Below, one piece after another: positions 46,376-57,400 of a stretch of DNA of 64,000 bases. Origin of the DNA: Paracamarosporium sp. OC-R06-R3 (taxonomy: Eukaryota > Ascomycota > Dothideomycetes > Pleosporales > Didymosphaeriaceae); NCBI GenBank assembly GCA_019828545.1, contig JACVRA010000070.1:186001-250000 (forward strand). Direction: 5' to 3'. Below the pieces are notes generated by a model that searched no databases, was not told the DNA's origin, and saw nothing but the letters and a program-made list of their open reading frames with translations. Position 1 is the first letter of the stretch; every line of letters begins with the position of its first letter. A program made the translations under genes and the position numbers.

Positions 46376-47439
46376 GTTCTATCACGTGCTAAGTCACGTG
46401 CTTCAAATCGTATCGTTGAACAAAAGAGATACAGTATAGGCAAGTTAAAGATCAGTATCACTTGAACCGCCTCCTGGCTGAGTAGTACACAGCAGCATTT
46501 TCATTTAAAGGAAGCGCTTAAGTAATCAGTTACAGTCAAGACCTTGGCCTTAATCCGTTGGAGCGCGTAATGCCTTCGTCCATTTCCAATCAGCTCCAAA
46601 GATGTAACGAGGCTTGCAGTACAATAAGCCTCCAAGAAGTCGATAAATGGTCAAGGTTCTGTTCCATTGTCGGCAGTTCACATAGGAGGAGGTTTAGCGG
46701 TGGCCTTTTCCATGGTGAAACACTATCTTATCTCCGAGATCCTCAAGATCTCCGATCAACACGAAATCAAAATGCCTTAGAATCTCAGTTCCACACCAAG
46801 AGTTGAATAACGACAAGGACAGTCCAAGCTTTCTATCGCGTTTGCATCTCTTCATGCGTCGCTGATGCACCCGAAAGACCTTGTGTCGCTTATCACGCGT
46901 CCTCAGCATCTATGATGAGACATACCCTGGTGTCGATCCTCTTCATTCAGAAACTGAAACGCGCCTCTGGCTTTCCACGAATCTCTTTGAATTCCCGCAT
47001 GTTGCAATATACAACTGCCTGTTTCTGGGCAAAAGCATACCACGCGATCGCACAAGGTGGGTCGTACGTTCTAGAATCCGATTGAACAGGACAGGCGTTA
47101 TTGACGAGGTGCCGGCCCAGCCGAGCGCGCGTTTCGAAACGCCTAATTTCTCCGAAGCTATAGTGGTGGTCAAGCTTCCGCCCAGCGAGATGAAGGGCTT
47201 TTCTAGGAGCTTAGCTCTCCGCATTGAGGATTAATCTATATGGCTTACCCAGGGGCGTGATTGTATATTAGTCGCACGATGGCCTTACTTCTAACAGGAC
47301 GTCGGCAATTTTGTCTACTCAATACACTCCTTTTATCTTTCGTCACTCGTTGATTGTTTAGCCGTTGTTTGCGCGTCCTATTTCTGCCTGCTGTGCAGTG
47401 GCCTTTCGTTCTGTTCATCTCTATCGATCCTCATACACT

Positions 47440-48820
47440 ATGCGTCTTTCGATCTTTCTAAGCGCTATTGCGCTGCTGCCTTCTACTTTCGCTCAACTCT
47501 CCGGTTCTGTCGGACCTACGACTAAAACTGCTGCCAAAAGAGCCATCAAGACTTGTGATGTGACAAGCTATGGTGCCAAAGCAGACAAGACGACCGATAT
47601 CGGGCCACCGCTTGCAGCAGCTTGGGCGGCGTGCCAGAAGGGCGGCGTCGTTATCATCCCCAAGGGTGACTATGCCATGAAAACATGGGTCTTGTTGAAG
47701 AATGGACAAGGAGTCGCGATCCAGCTTGATGGTGTGATTTACCGTACTGGTACGGATGGTGGCAACATGATCATGATCAGGGATACGACAGACTTTGAGT
47801 TCTTCAGCTCTACTGGAAAGGGTGCCATCCAAGGTATGTATCATTTTAAAACCCCGGTTATCATCTCTAATGTGTGCCAAAGGTAACGGATACGAGATCC
47901 ACGCATCTCAAGGGCAGTGCAAGGGAGCACGTATTCTGCGCACCTACAAAGTCACAAACTTCTCGGTTCACGACGTCGTCCTTGTTGATGCGCCAATGTA
48001 CCACTTCTCAATGGACACCTGCACCAACGGCGAGGTTTATAACATGGCCATTCGCGGTGGAGAATGGGGCTGCCTTGATGGTATCGATGTCTGGTCAAAC
48101 AACATCTGGATTCACGATATCATGGTGACTAACAAGGATGAGTGTGTCACTGTCAAGTCGCCAGCCAAGAACATCCTCGTGGAGAACATCTACTGCAACT
48201 GGAGTGGCGGCTCTGCATTCGGAAGCTTGGGTGCTGATACCGCGATCTCTCAGGTCGTCTACCGCAACATCTACACGTGGAAGTCGAATCAGATGCTCAT
48301 GGTCAAGTCATATGGTGGCAGTGGGTACGTCGAAGACGTTGTACTAGAGAACTTCATCGGTCACGGAAACGCCTACTCTCTTGACATCGACCAGTACTGG
48401 TCAAGCATGAGCAAGGTAGACGGTAACGGCGTGCAGCTGTCAAACTTCACCATCAAGAACTGGAAGGGCACTGAGGCTAATGGCGCATCTCGTGGACCGA
48501 TCAAAATCGCTTGTGCGGACTCAGCGCCATGCACGGACATCAAGATCTCTGATTTTGCTATGTGGACGGAGACTGGCAGCAAGCAGCTTCTGACCTGTCA
48601 ATCTGCGTACGGAAGCGGTGCCTGCTTGAAGGCGGGTACGGGCAAGTCCTATGCTATGGTTACCAGCACTCAGACTGCAGCTCCGAGTGGATACACGGCC
48701 GCGTCCATGGCAGCTGATTTGAAGGCGGCGTTTGGAACGACGAAGAGTATCCCGATTCCTGCCTTGCCGACAAGCTATTTCCCCGGACAAAAGCCTATCA
48801 GCTCCGTCATTGGAGCTTAA
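47440..48820 (+). CDS. Secreted GH28 rhamnogalacturonan hydrolase
   Basis: Two exons, 47440-47833 and 47883-48820 (49-nt intron), give 443 aa. A signal peptide ([19 protein letters not shown]) leads into a right-handed parallel beta-helix. The enzyme cleaves the alternating galacturonic acid-rhamnose backbone of pectin outside the cell. Family signatures are [39 protein letters not shown] and [15 protein letters not shown]. These are the rhamnogalacturonase variants of the GH28 active site rather than the polygalacturonase NTD/DD/HG set. [20 protein letters not shown] and [16 protein letters not shown] also match rhamnogalacturonases closely. The ORF runs 75 nt upstream in frame, but the ATG at 47440 begins the signal peptide. 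It is probably induced on plant material, by analogy. Confidence 0.93.
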
Positions 48821-49195
48821 TTATAGTCCCACTAGCTTGGCAAAGGGTGTTTGCGCGGGGAGAGGATGAACGTTCTGTTCTTGTGTACATACATTTTAAG
48901 TCTATTTAACAAAGAAACGATGCAAGTGAGCAAGCTCACATATCTCCATATTAGTCGTAAGTGTCCCAGTTTGACGCACCGTGACGTATATATCCATCAT
49001 ATTCAGTCTGCATCATTGCGGCCGGTAGACAATCACAAGGGGCGAGTTCGTAAGTACTTTGGTACACCTGAATACGGTGTGATTTTTCTGCATTCATACG
49101 CAAGCTATCAACAAGAAACGAATTCATTCCACCCGCCGCACGAATGTCCAACACGTGAAGAACATGGATTATCCGAACGTTCCAGCTCCATAGAT
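48821..49195. other. Convergent 3' spacer, no gene seen
   Basis: 375 bp between the 3' ends of the GH28 gene and the minus-strand small secreted gene. Confidence 0.5.
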
Positions 49196-49772
49196 CTACG
49201 GAATGGCCAGGTCTGTTTCACAGAAGATTTGAGACCAACCTCTGTAGGTAGACGACGCATCGGAGCCTAGACATCAAAATCAGTACGTAACTGAAGCAAT
49301 TCCAAGCTAGTGGCTTACAGAGGTAGTCGTCAGAGGTATCCGTGTGGCAATGCCCCACCACCTTGTCATCCAAATCCACGAGCGCTCCGTCGCGATCTGC
49401 GTAGTAGGCTATGCATGGTTGAGAATACATTCGTCAAGCAGTGCTACCAAGAAACTTACTGTAGTGACCGTAGTCTTCGTCGTTGAATTCGACAAGAGTA
49501 GGGCTCACGTTGTCGGGATTATCGATCGTACCAGTCGCAGAGCCACAGCCTTTGCAACGAACACCATGCTTGCTACCGCTGACGTCGTCTCTGCCGGTCC
49601 TTTGGACAGCATTCATAACATCTTCACAACTGGGTGGACCAGAAAGGAAGAGATAACCATTAGCGTCGCTTTGTTCGATATTGATGCGGATTTGAGAAGC
49701 ATAAAGATAGAAATTAGCCAGAGCAGGCGTCATCAAGGCAACGGTAGCTGCAAGGATAGCGAAGCTGCGCAT
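49196..49772 (-). CDS. Small secreted cysteine-containing protein
   Basis: Three exons on the minus strand (49772-49460, 49408-49319, 49266-49196), with 51- and 52-nt introns, give 157 aa. A signal peptide (MRSFAILAATVALMTPALA) is followed by NFYLYASQIRINIEQSDANG, then a domain with cysteines in PSCEDV, VRCKGCGSA, GHCHTD, YLCSD and IFCETD, giving six. The junctions (A|CC and T|GC) restore frame, and the second restores the Cys of YLC. I do not recognise a family. Secretion, small size and cysteines suggest an effector or surface protein. The start is the internal ATG at 49772, because the upstream in-frame extension has no signal peptide and overlaps the TATA box. Confidence 0.75.
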
Positions 49773-51360
49773 TTTGGTTCTGAGGATCGTCGGTGTAAGT
49801 TGTATGAGGAAGCTGATGAATACTGCTGTGGTGGCTCCTTTCTGAGGACATGAAGCTGTACTTATAGTCTTCCCTCTACACAAATAATGGGCTATAGCTC
49901 GAGATCAGATGGTCTGCACGCCACCATATGAGCCATGCCACTTTGCATGTGTCAACATTTCTAGATCTGGGGCGTTAGAAATCGTAAATGGCTACGATGC
50001 AGCCACAGTCTGACCTGTTAATTGGCCGAAGCGGAACTGGATAGAATCCTTGTGGAGCTCGTGCAGGGTTTCCTGGAGTAGTGCACTGATATAAGTTTTA
50101 GTTCTACAACCAGGAAGCCTAACCTTGCTCACCGGGACTATTTCAATTTGTTCCAAACCTGCTCTAATGACGTCCATCAGTGCCAAGGGTGCAATATATG
50201 GGGTCGGAAATCGGTAGGCTCTTGGTAGAAGACTAACTTTGTCACAGAATTCATAGAAGAAGCTCTTTCCTGACAGCTGCTTTCTAAGGCTTAGAAAACA
50301 TTAAGGCAAAGGTCAATCTATAGTTATGCCGAACAGATTTCTATTTCTCTACATATGTTTAGAGACGCATTTGTCTATACACAGTATCATCAGAACCAGA
50401 GATCAGCTATGACGTATTCTTGACTGTTTGAGAACGCAGGAACAAGCTTTGAAACTGCCGTGTTGCCAGGAGTATACTCCGTGCAGTTAGGACCCGATTG
50501 GAAGAACCCCATGAGGTACGATGTTCACCGACACGGCATGTCAAGAGGTCAATGCACCGCGCGCTAAGGTCTATTTGCTTGTTACGTGCGTACATACGCC
50601 GCTAACAAGAAAGGATCAAGTGATACCTACCTTAAGTAGAAAAGTGTGCTCCTAAATTAGTGGAAATTTAACCGTAGTAGGACTTTGCAAGTCCAAATAA
50701 GTACCTTGACATGTTCGAATACATATACGCACAAGGCTGTCTACATCTCACTGCCATCTTTTTCGGCCGTACCATATTAGGCTATGGATGCTACCTCAGC
50801 TAATTGAAGGATTACTTGATGGGTTGCCTGTTATGCATTTGTCAAAGGCTACTAGAGCTAGGATTCGAATAGGATCAATGACACGCGGTTGTTCAACGAC
50901 ATCCTATGGTTACAGTAGCGCATGATCTTGATTTACTAAAGGACGTGGAATTAGACCGAAGGACGGTCTGGGCGCCCAACATCGCTATTCCCCATCATGC
51001 GAGACCAGAAGCCTTATATGATGTCATTATCTCTCCGGGATGTAGAACATTGTACGGGAATTGTGGGGAAGGTGGTGCGGGAGTGAAGGCGTGAAGGCCA
51101 GTTGAGAAGAAGGCAGAAGAGGGTGCACATTTTACATTAGCTAAGGTGGAATTGCCCTTGGTAATGAGGTTTACTAGGCGTTTCAGGATGACGATTCATT
51201 GTCATGTGAGGGCCATCGCTTTACCCTCGACCATAGTCTTCCTTGAAATGGCAGCACGAGACGTCTAGAAAGGACGCGCAACTACAGAGCTCAAACCCTA
51301 AAAAGAACGCCGATTAGGCGGTTGAAGACTCGATTGATACCGTTAGATATGGATGTCCTC
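49773..51360. other. Intergenic, no gene seen
   Basis: 1.6 kb of AT-richer spacer upstream of the small secreted gene and downstream of the arylsulfotransferase gene. Only short frames. Confidence 0.5.
49861..49867 (-). promoter_or_regulatory. TATA-like box (CTATAAG)
   Basis: CTATAAG on the minus strand, about 90 bp upstream of the ATG at 49772. Supports the internal ATG as the start of the secreted protein. Confidence 0.5.
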
Positions 51361-52963
51361 CTAGCACACTTCTACTGTGACAACGCCGGATACTCCTGTC
51401 TCGATCCCAGTACCTTGCGCTTGAACTTGGACAAACTGCGCACTTCCGTCAAAACTTGCAGAAGTCTCGAAGCCAGTCCTATTCACAGTCATTCGAGTTT
51501 CGAGACCTTCTTTAGACGGTCCAGCGAGAACTTTCCAACTGTGATACTCCGTCGCCCCATTCCAGCTCATATACACACTTATCGTGCCATTGACTTTAGC
51601 TTCCTCCCAACAAGCAAACACATCCGGACGTGTTCTCGGATTTCCGACCCATTCAGCCTTATAAGTTCGATAGCTCTGAACTTCTTGTGCTTCACCCCAC
51701 TTAATAGTCATGACGATGTCCCCGTTCTTGTCAAACTCTTTGAGCGCGGGTACGCTTCCATATCCCAGTACAGCGTGGCCACTGTCCAAGACTTGCATGT
51801 CGCCCTGGCTAGCTGCATAGAGCGGTTCTGTGGGATCGAAGAGTTCTTGAACTAGTGTAGCCTCCATAGTGTCGGTGTTGACGTTCAAGAATATGCCAGT
51901 TGATTGATTAATGTTGGAGACGACAGCGCTGTTGTCATTGTTGAAGAGAGATATTAATGTTGTGGACTTGTTCTCGACGTGGATGCGGGCATCATGCTGA
52001 TAGCAGAAGGAAAGCTGGTTTTTCAGGGCGAAATCACCTCCAGAGTATCCCTGAAGTCTAAGTTAGCATCGCTAAAATATGATGTTTGAAATCAACCCAA
52101 CTCACATTTAAAGTCCATTGCACTTTCCCATCGCGACCAATCTTGAATATAGAGCAGTAGTGCCGTGACGAGACTAACAAACTCCCATCCTCAAACTCAT
52201 CCACGGAGTTAATATGGAAGGGCCCCCAAGGATAAGAGCTGTTCTGACCCAGGTCGCGGAGTGGATAAGTCGAGATGGCATCAGTTAGCGAAATCTCATC
52301 CACATGCGCAAGATGGCTCCATTGCCATAAGATCGCGCTGTTGGTGACATTCAATTCCAGTACAAGCGAGTCCACTATCCAGCCATCCTCAGGACCACCA
52401 ATAGACGTTAGATCCCACGCCGTGACATTCACAACACCAACAAACATCGTGCCACGAGGAGTAATAAGATTTTCGTGCATATCAATCCAGCTGAATGAGT
52501 CATATTGTGTGGGATCGTACAGCGGGTAGATGGATTCGAGGGTCGGGTAGCTCGTATTCCACAATGTAACATTGTAAATATTCTCATAGTGCTGATCGAG
52601 AATCTGGACAATGCCATATCCAAACCCCCAAGGCTCGGGAAAACTGATTCCGGTCCATGCGGCCAGGACAGGCTCTCCGAATAATGTCGTAGGCCTAAAA
52701 GCTGCGTAATCACCGTAGCCAGACTGCCATATAAGCTCGCCATCTTCTTGAAAGATATTCAAGCTATAGTTATGTGCTCCGTCGCCGCTCAGGGGGAAGA
52801 AAATGTGACCCGGAGCAGTAGTATCATTTTTGGAGATCTTGAGCTTAGGTGGTTCGTAGCCCGGAAGCGATTTGTAAATCTGATATGGCCAAGTCGTATT
52901 ATTCTGAGCGCATATCGGTAATATTGCTGCTGCAAAGACAACGAACAGCGTCCGAATAAGCAT
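51361..52963 (-). CDS. Secreted arylsulfotransferase-like (ASST) protein
   Basis: Two exons, 52963-52106 and 52050-51361 (55-nt intron), give 515 aa. A signal peptide (MLIRTLFVVFAAAILPICAQ) precedes a beta-propeller-like protein. Repeated blade-type segments (GELIWQSGYGDYAAF, AILWQWSHLAHVDEISLTDA, GKVQWTLN joined to GYSGGDFALKNQLSFCYQHD) fit the fungal arylsulfotransferase family. The segment WGPFHINSVDEFEDGSLLVS and the later FCYQHDARI carry the conserved His residues typical of it. Bacterial relatives move sulfate between phenols, but activity of the secreted fungal members is mostly untested. Many N-glycosylation sites (NNT, NDT, NYS, NVT, NTS) fit secretion. The ATG at 52963 is chosen over the longer frame because it starts the signal peptide and lies about 70 bp below a TATA-like TATATAT. 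Confidence 0.85.
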
Positions 52964-54499
52964 GGTTGTGATGAAGGATAAATGAGTTGTTTGAGGCCGT
53001 GGACCCGTCGCAGTATCGTAGTGACACACGAATATATATCCTCCATGGTCGTGAGCGTCTGCCGGTGCCGGTAGCGGATGTGACGAGAGAGTCCTAGTAT
53101 AACGCAAATTTTCTTTCCTGTGGAAGGCTTCGCTGGAAAGAGCAGCACGAGCGAGAACGGTCCCTTGATCCTATGTTATCAGATGTAACGATCAACGTTG
53201 CTGTGCCCAAAGGCGGAAGTTGAGTGGAGAAACTTCATCTTATCAGATGGTATTCCTCCGATGAGATCCCGAACTTTACCGGGGTGGCCGCGTCATGCGC
53301 ACTCGACCATCGGAAAATCCACAAAAAGTGACAGACCATCCTGATTCTGTGTGCAAGGTTCCTACAAAGTTCTAACCTTGTTTCTTATTTGTCGTACAAA
53401 GTGAATGCCGGGGTAGGCGCCGAGTTCGCTCCTCTCTACCCAAGCTAATGCTATGACTAATCGGCCTTCTCCATCTGTCGCGACGCGTGTTTGAAACTTC
53501 ACCCTTCTTCCACCAAAGTTGCATTTTGTGTCAAAAGCGAACTGACACAAAAGGTAAAAGCTATCCATGGAGTGTGCATCAAAATCGCAACCTTGAGGGA
53601 ATGGCGCCCCATAACCGTGTTAGAGTGACTGCGCGAAAGCAGCCACTTTAGGCTGTCGCTGGAACATTACGAATGATGGCCTTCAAGTCCTAGACATGAT
53701 CATCAAGAGACCCAACTGAGCCCTGTGCACGGTTCTTCCACACGCCTGGAACATGGTACCTGGATGCGGTTCGAATGGGTGCTGCTAACGTGGTGTCGCA
53801 GATGCAAGACAGTCTTCCATACATCCGTAATGACGGGCTGGCCCAAGGTTTTAACGTTGTTGTCTCACAAAGTCGCGTTGCTCGATATGTACCAAACACA
53901 GATCAGATATGGTGACCGGAACGATAGCTTCGCGATAAAGGGTTGGCCAAAAGGTACTCCTAGAAGCTGTCAACTCCACATCAGCACCGCATCCTAAAGA
54001 TCATGATCCGATAACCAAAGATAATAGTTTCTTAGCTACAACCTAGCCATTCTGGTCATTCTACACCTCAAAATCACCAATGGTTTCTTAGCGAGGAGCA
54101 AGCGGCCACATTCCTCCGCTCCCTTGCTCAGCAGACTAGCCATCTTGTTTTTCTCCCCATATCTTCTCCCCATTCCTCAAATTCTGTTATGACTACCAAC
54201 AAATACCTTTGAGACAGATGGAAGTGTATGTTTACCCTCAGATTCCTCCATGTTGCGGTGATCGCATTTGCAACGAGTGCACTGCGCGGTTCGTTACGTT
54301 GCGCTTTCCATTGCGCCGATGAGGGTAGGTAAGAGGAGGATTTGGACGTTTTAAATTGACCTAACAGCGCTTGCCGGACTTTTACAGCCTACGATCATCG
54401 GGCCTGACTCACTCAGCGGGCAATATACGTTCTCCGCAATATCGTAACGTCGAATCGAAGTGAACGGAGACCGTTTAGACAATTAGCGTTGGAGAAACG
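52964..54499. other. Divergent intergenic region, no gene seen
   Basis: 1.5 kb between the arylsulfotransferase gene and the 1202-aa membrane-protein gene. A TATATATT element near 53032-53039 serves the former; no gene inside. Confidence 0.5.
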
Positions 54500-57400
54500 A
54501 TGTTGGTTGAGATACGCAAGACTCCTACCATGGAATTGAGCCTTCCTACGATCGGGGCCATGGGTGCGGGAGTGGGCGTGCTCGTCATAGGCCTTACAAT
54601 CTTTATTGTAATACTTCTCGTCCGGGCACGTCGTGAGCACATCAGACACATGGCGGACCTTGAAGAGAGAGGAATCGCGATCGTGCAAACACGGAAAGAT
54701 GCGAAACGAGACTCGGTCACGAGGCCGCGAGCAGTTTTGAGACGAGAAACAATGCTGCCGTTCAATTCGAAGTCGGGATGGGGTAATCTGCCATCAGTGG
54801 AGACAATCAACCCGCCAGAGCCTCTATCTTTTCCTCCACATTACGCGCCTCCTAGACCAGCAGGCTTTGTACCAAAGCCGAAGAGGCTTTCGTGGCCATT
54901 CTTGGGACGTAGAGTATCAGGGAGGGCAATTCCTATGAGGAAGATCAGAGCTCCTGTGCTCTCTACAGTTCTCGAAAGTCCAAAACCTTCACCTTTGGTT
55001 CCAGTGCTTAGCGGACCGCTTGGGGAACCTTCGTCACCACGAAAGAGCCAAAGCCGTCCGTCCTCGGACCAGTCACTTCTTCGTCATCACCCTGCTCTTC
55101 GCAACCGAGTACAGGAACAAGAGCCACAGAACGACCAGCTCCAACCAGAACCTCTTCGACGGAGCTTGACAGCTAAACCTGTTCTCAAAACGGAGCTCTA
55201 TACGCGACCTGTTAGATCTCAGTCTATGGCGGATATTCCTGATAGCAACAGACCTGGAAGCATGACCAGATTTCCCCGGCCACAGCTGCATATGAGGTCC
55301 GTGAGCACCTCCACCCAAGCATCGGGAAACCCTCCAGACGGTGGCCTACCAATCCTTCCCTTAGAAATCGCGCGGATCAAATCTGAGGCTCGCAGGCGCA
55401 GTCTGTTGAGTCGAAGTCCATCGCGTCAATCAAATTCGAGTTACGAATCAGCAGGTAGCTCCATTCTAGCCATGCAACCGAGCCCGATCATGCGGTCGCC
55501 CAATGCTCGGGTACAGAAGGTGGCTAAGCGGGACTTCAAGAACTGTACGATTGTGGGACCACGACCTTTTCGCGACACCCTAACCCTGCATGGCAAGAAC
55601 AAACCATCACAGGGTTCTATTAAGAGTAGCACTGCTCGGTTTAGCTCGGCAACGCCAACTGTAGAGGCCGACAAACAGGGTTCTCAAATCCCCAATTCCT
55701 CCAGCTTGCAATCTCTCACCAACTTGAGTACGGTGGAGACTGGTACTTTAAACAAATTGTCGTCGCCCGTAGGCAGTCCTTTAGCAGTAAGGAGCTTGAC
55801 GACTCCGAGACGCAGGTCAGGCTCCTATGTTACCCCTTACGGTTCTCCAGAAAATCGACGCAGACGTTCTTCAATCTTGCAGAACACATCTGGAAACCAG
55901 GGCGCTCCCAAGCGCCAGCTTTCTCAGGCTTCCACACAGGCATCTTCTACACGAAGCAGTAACGATAATCCATTCCAATGGGATCCTACGCCTGTGTCTG
56001 CAGGCAAGCCTTCCGCTTTGAAAGGTAGTCCTAGTGCCCGCAAGCCCGGACACAAACGACAAAACTGTGTCCGAATCTCGCTCATACCCACTATGCTGGG
56101 ACCGCGAAGCCGATCACCAAGCCCGGCTATTCACGATATCGTAGAAGAGTCTCCACAAGATGTTTCCGAAAAGATGCAAAATGTCGAACTCAGGTTCTCG
56201 AACGCAAGGTCTTTGCCGCGCCCTCCCAGTACTTCGACCTTTGCACCCGACCTGAAGTTGAATACAATGGGTATTCGTGCTTCGCTTTCCGCTAGCTCGC
56301 CGACATCGTCCATGGCAAACTTTGATCATGGTCCGATAGGTACGCCTGTAAAGACACAAGCACAACCTGCTCTTCCGGATACGTCTCAGCAGAATAGACA
56401 GGGAATGAACACAGGCTCGGCTTTCGGTCCTTCGAATTTCACAAGCCCGCCTCACGATCGACCGCGTTCTAACGTCTTGAGCTCACCTCCTCCTATGTTC
56501 GCTTTGTCCCGGCCATCTGACGAGTACAAGGATGATGCAGGACCACATGGCGAAATGGTCTCATCCCCATTCGAAGCGCTCCTCGATATCAACTCATCCC
56601 CGGGAAGGCCTCTTCTACTTGACGAGTATGACCCTGAACACCCTTACCTCATTCACCAGACATCATTAACTAATTTAACACGAAACTTTTCGTCAACTTT
56701 CTCGACCATTCTCGAAGAACCATACACAAAGTCTGATCACATGACTGGTTACGAACACCTCAGATCGGAAGACTCGCCGCCGTGTTCACCAAAGACAATA
56801 CCATCTGATTCTTGTTCAAATCTCCGCGACCGTGCAGCTTACAACGTACCCATCAAAGATACTGCCATTCCAGAAGAACCATTGGATACCATTGACCCAT
56901 CCATCCTAAGCAAAGATGCGTTCTTTAGTCTAAACAGTCCTTTCGACAGCAAGAGCGCTAGCATCATTAGAGATGCAAATGCCAACCAAAACGGCTCGCC
57001 CAAACCCACAAGTCCCACTGCAGTAGGGTATTCGATGCAGACTCTGTTAGATTCCGCATTTCCTTCAAGCCCTCCCGCCCACTACACCGAGCTACCTTCG
57101 ACAACAAACGCACCGCACGATTCAATGGTTTTCGATCCACCCAACCTATCCACACAATCTTCCCCTAACTCGCTCTGCTCGTCTCCTTCCCCATCCCTGC
57201 TGCTCTCCCCTTTACCCGTTCCACCAGGTTCTCCTCGTCCCGCACACGCTCAGCTCCCTACCATAACACCAACCCTCAACTTCGCTGCCGTACCATCGCT
57301 GACGCCAAGCGGGCCTCGCTGTCCTCCACCGCGCTCGCTACGGTCTTCCATACAAACACTCCGTCGCATGAACTCGGAAACGCAGAGAGGTAGTAGAGCA

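Larger units (their letters stand above)
46050..46400. promoter_or_regulatory. Cluster of five CACGTG palindromes
   Basis: CACGTG occurs at 46050-46055, 46152-46157, 46291-46296, 46383-46388 and 46395-46400. Three sit in a TCACGTG context and two are followed by AT. A random hexamer is expected about once in 4096 bp. It could be a bHLH or Cbf1-type regulatory array for the neighbouring GH28 or CYK3 gene, or part of the repeat element. Confidence 0.55.
44477..47439. other. 3-kb gene-poor stretch with inverted-repeat element
   Basis: Divergent spacer between CYK3 and the rhamnogalacturonase gene. Only short frames occur. The part at 46040-46400 holds an inverted-repeat element and CACGTG palindromes listed separately. 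Confidence 0.5.

Noticed and set aside
46881..47234. 117-codon frame upstream of the rhamnogalacturonase gene
   Set aside because: Looks mildly protein-like but has no recognised domain, no splice partner and no promoter signal that I can identify.
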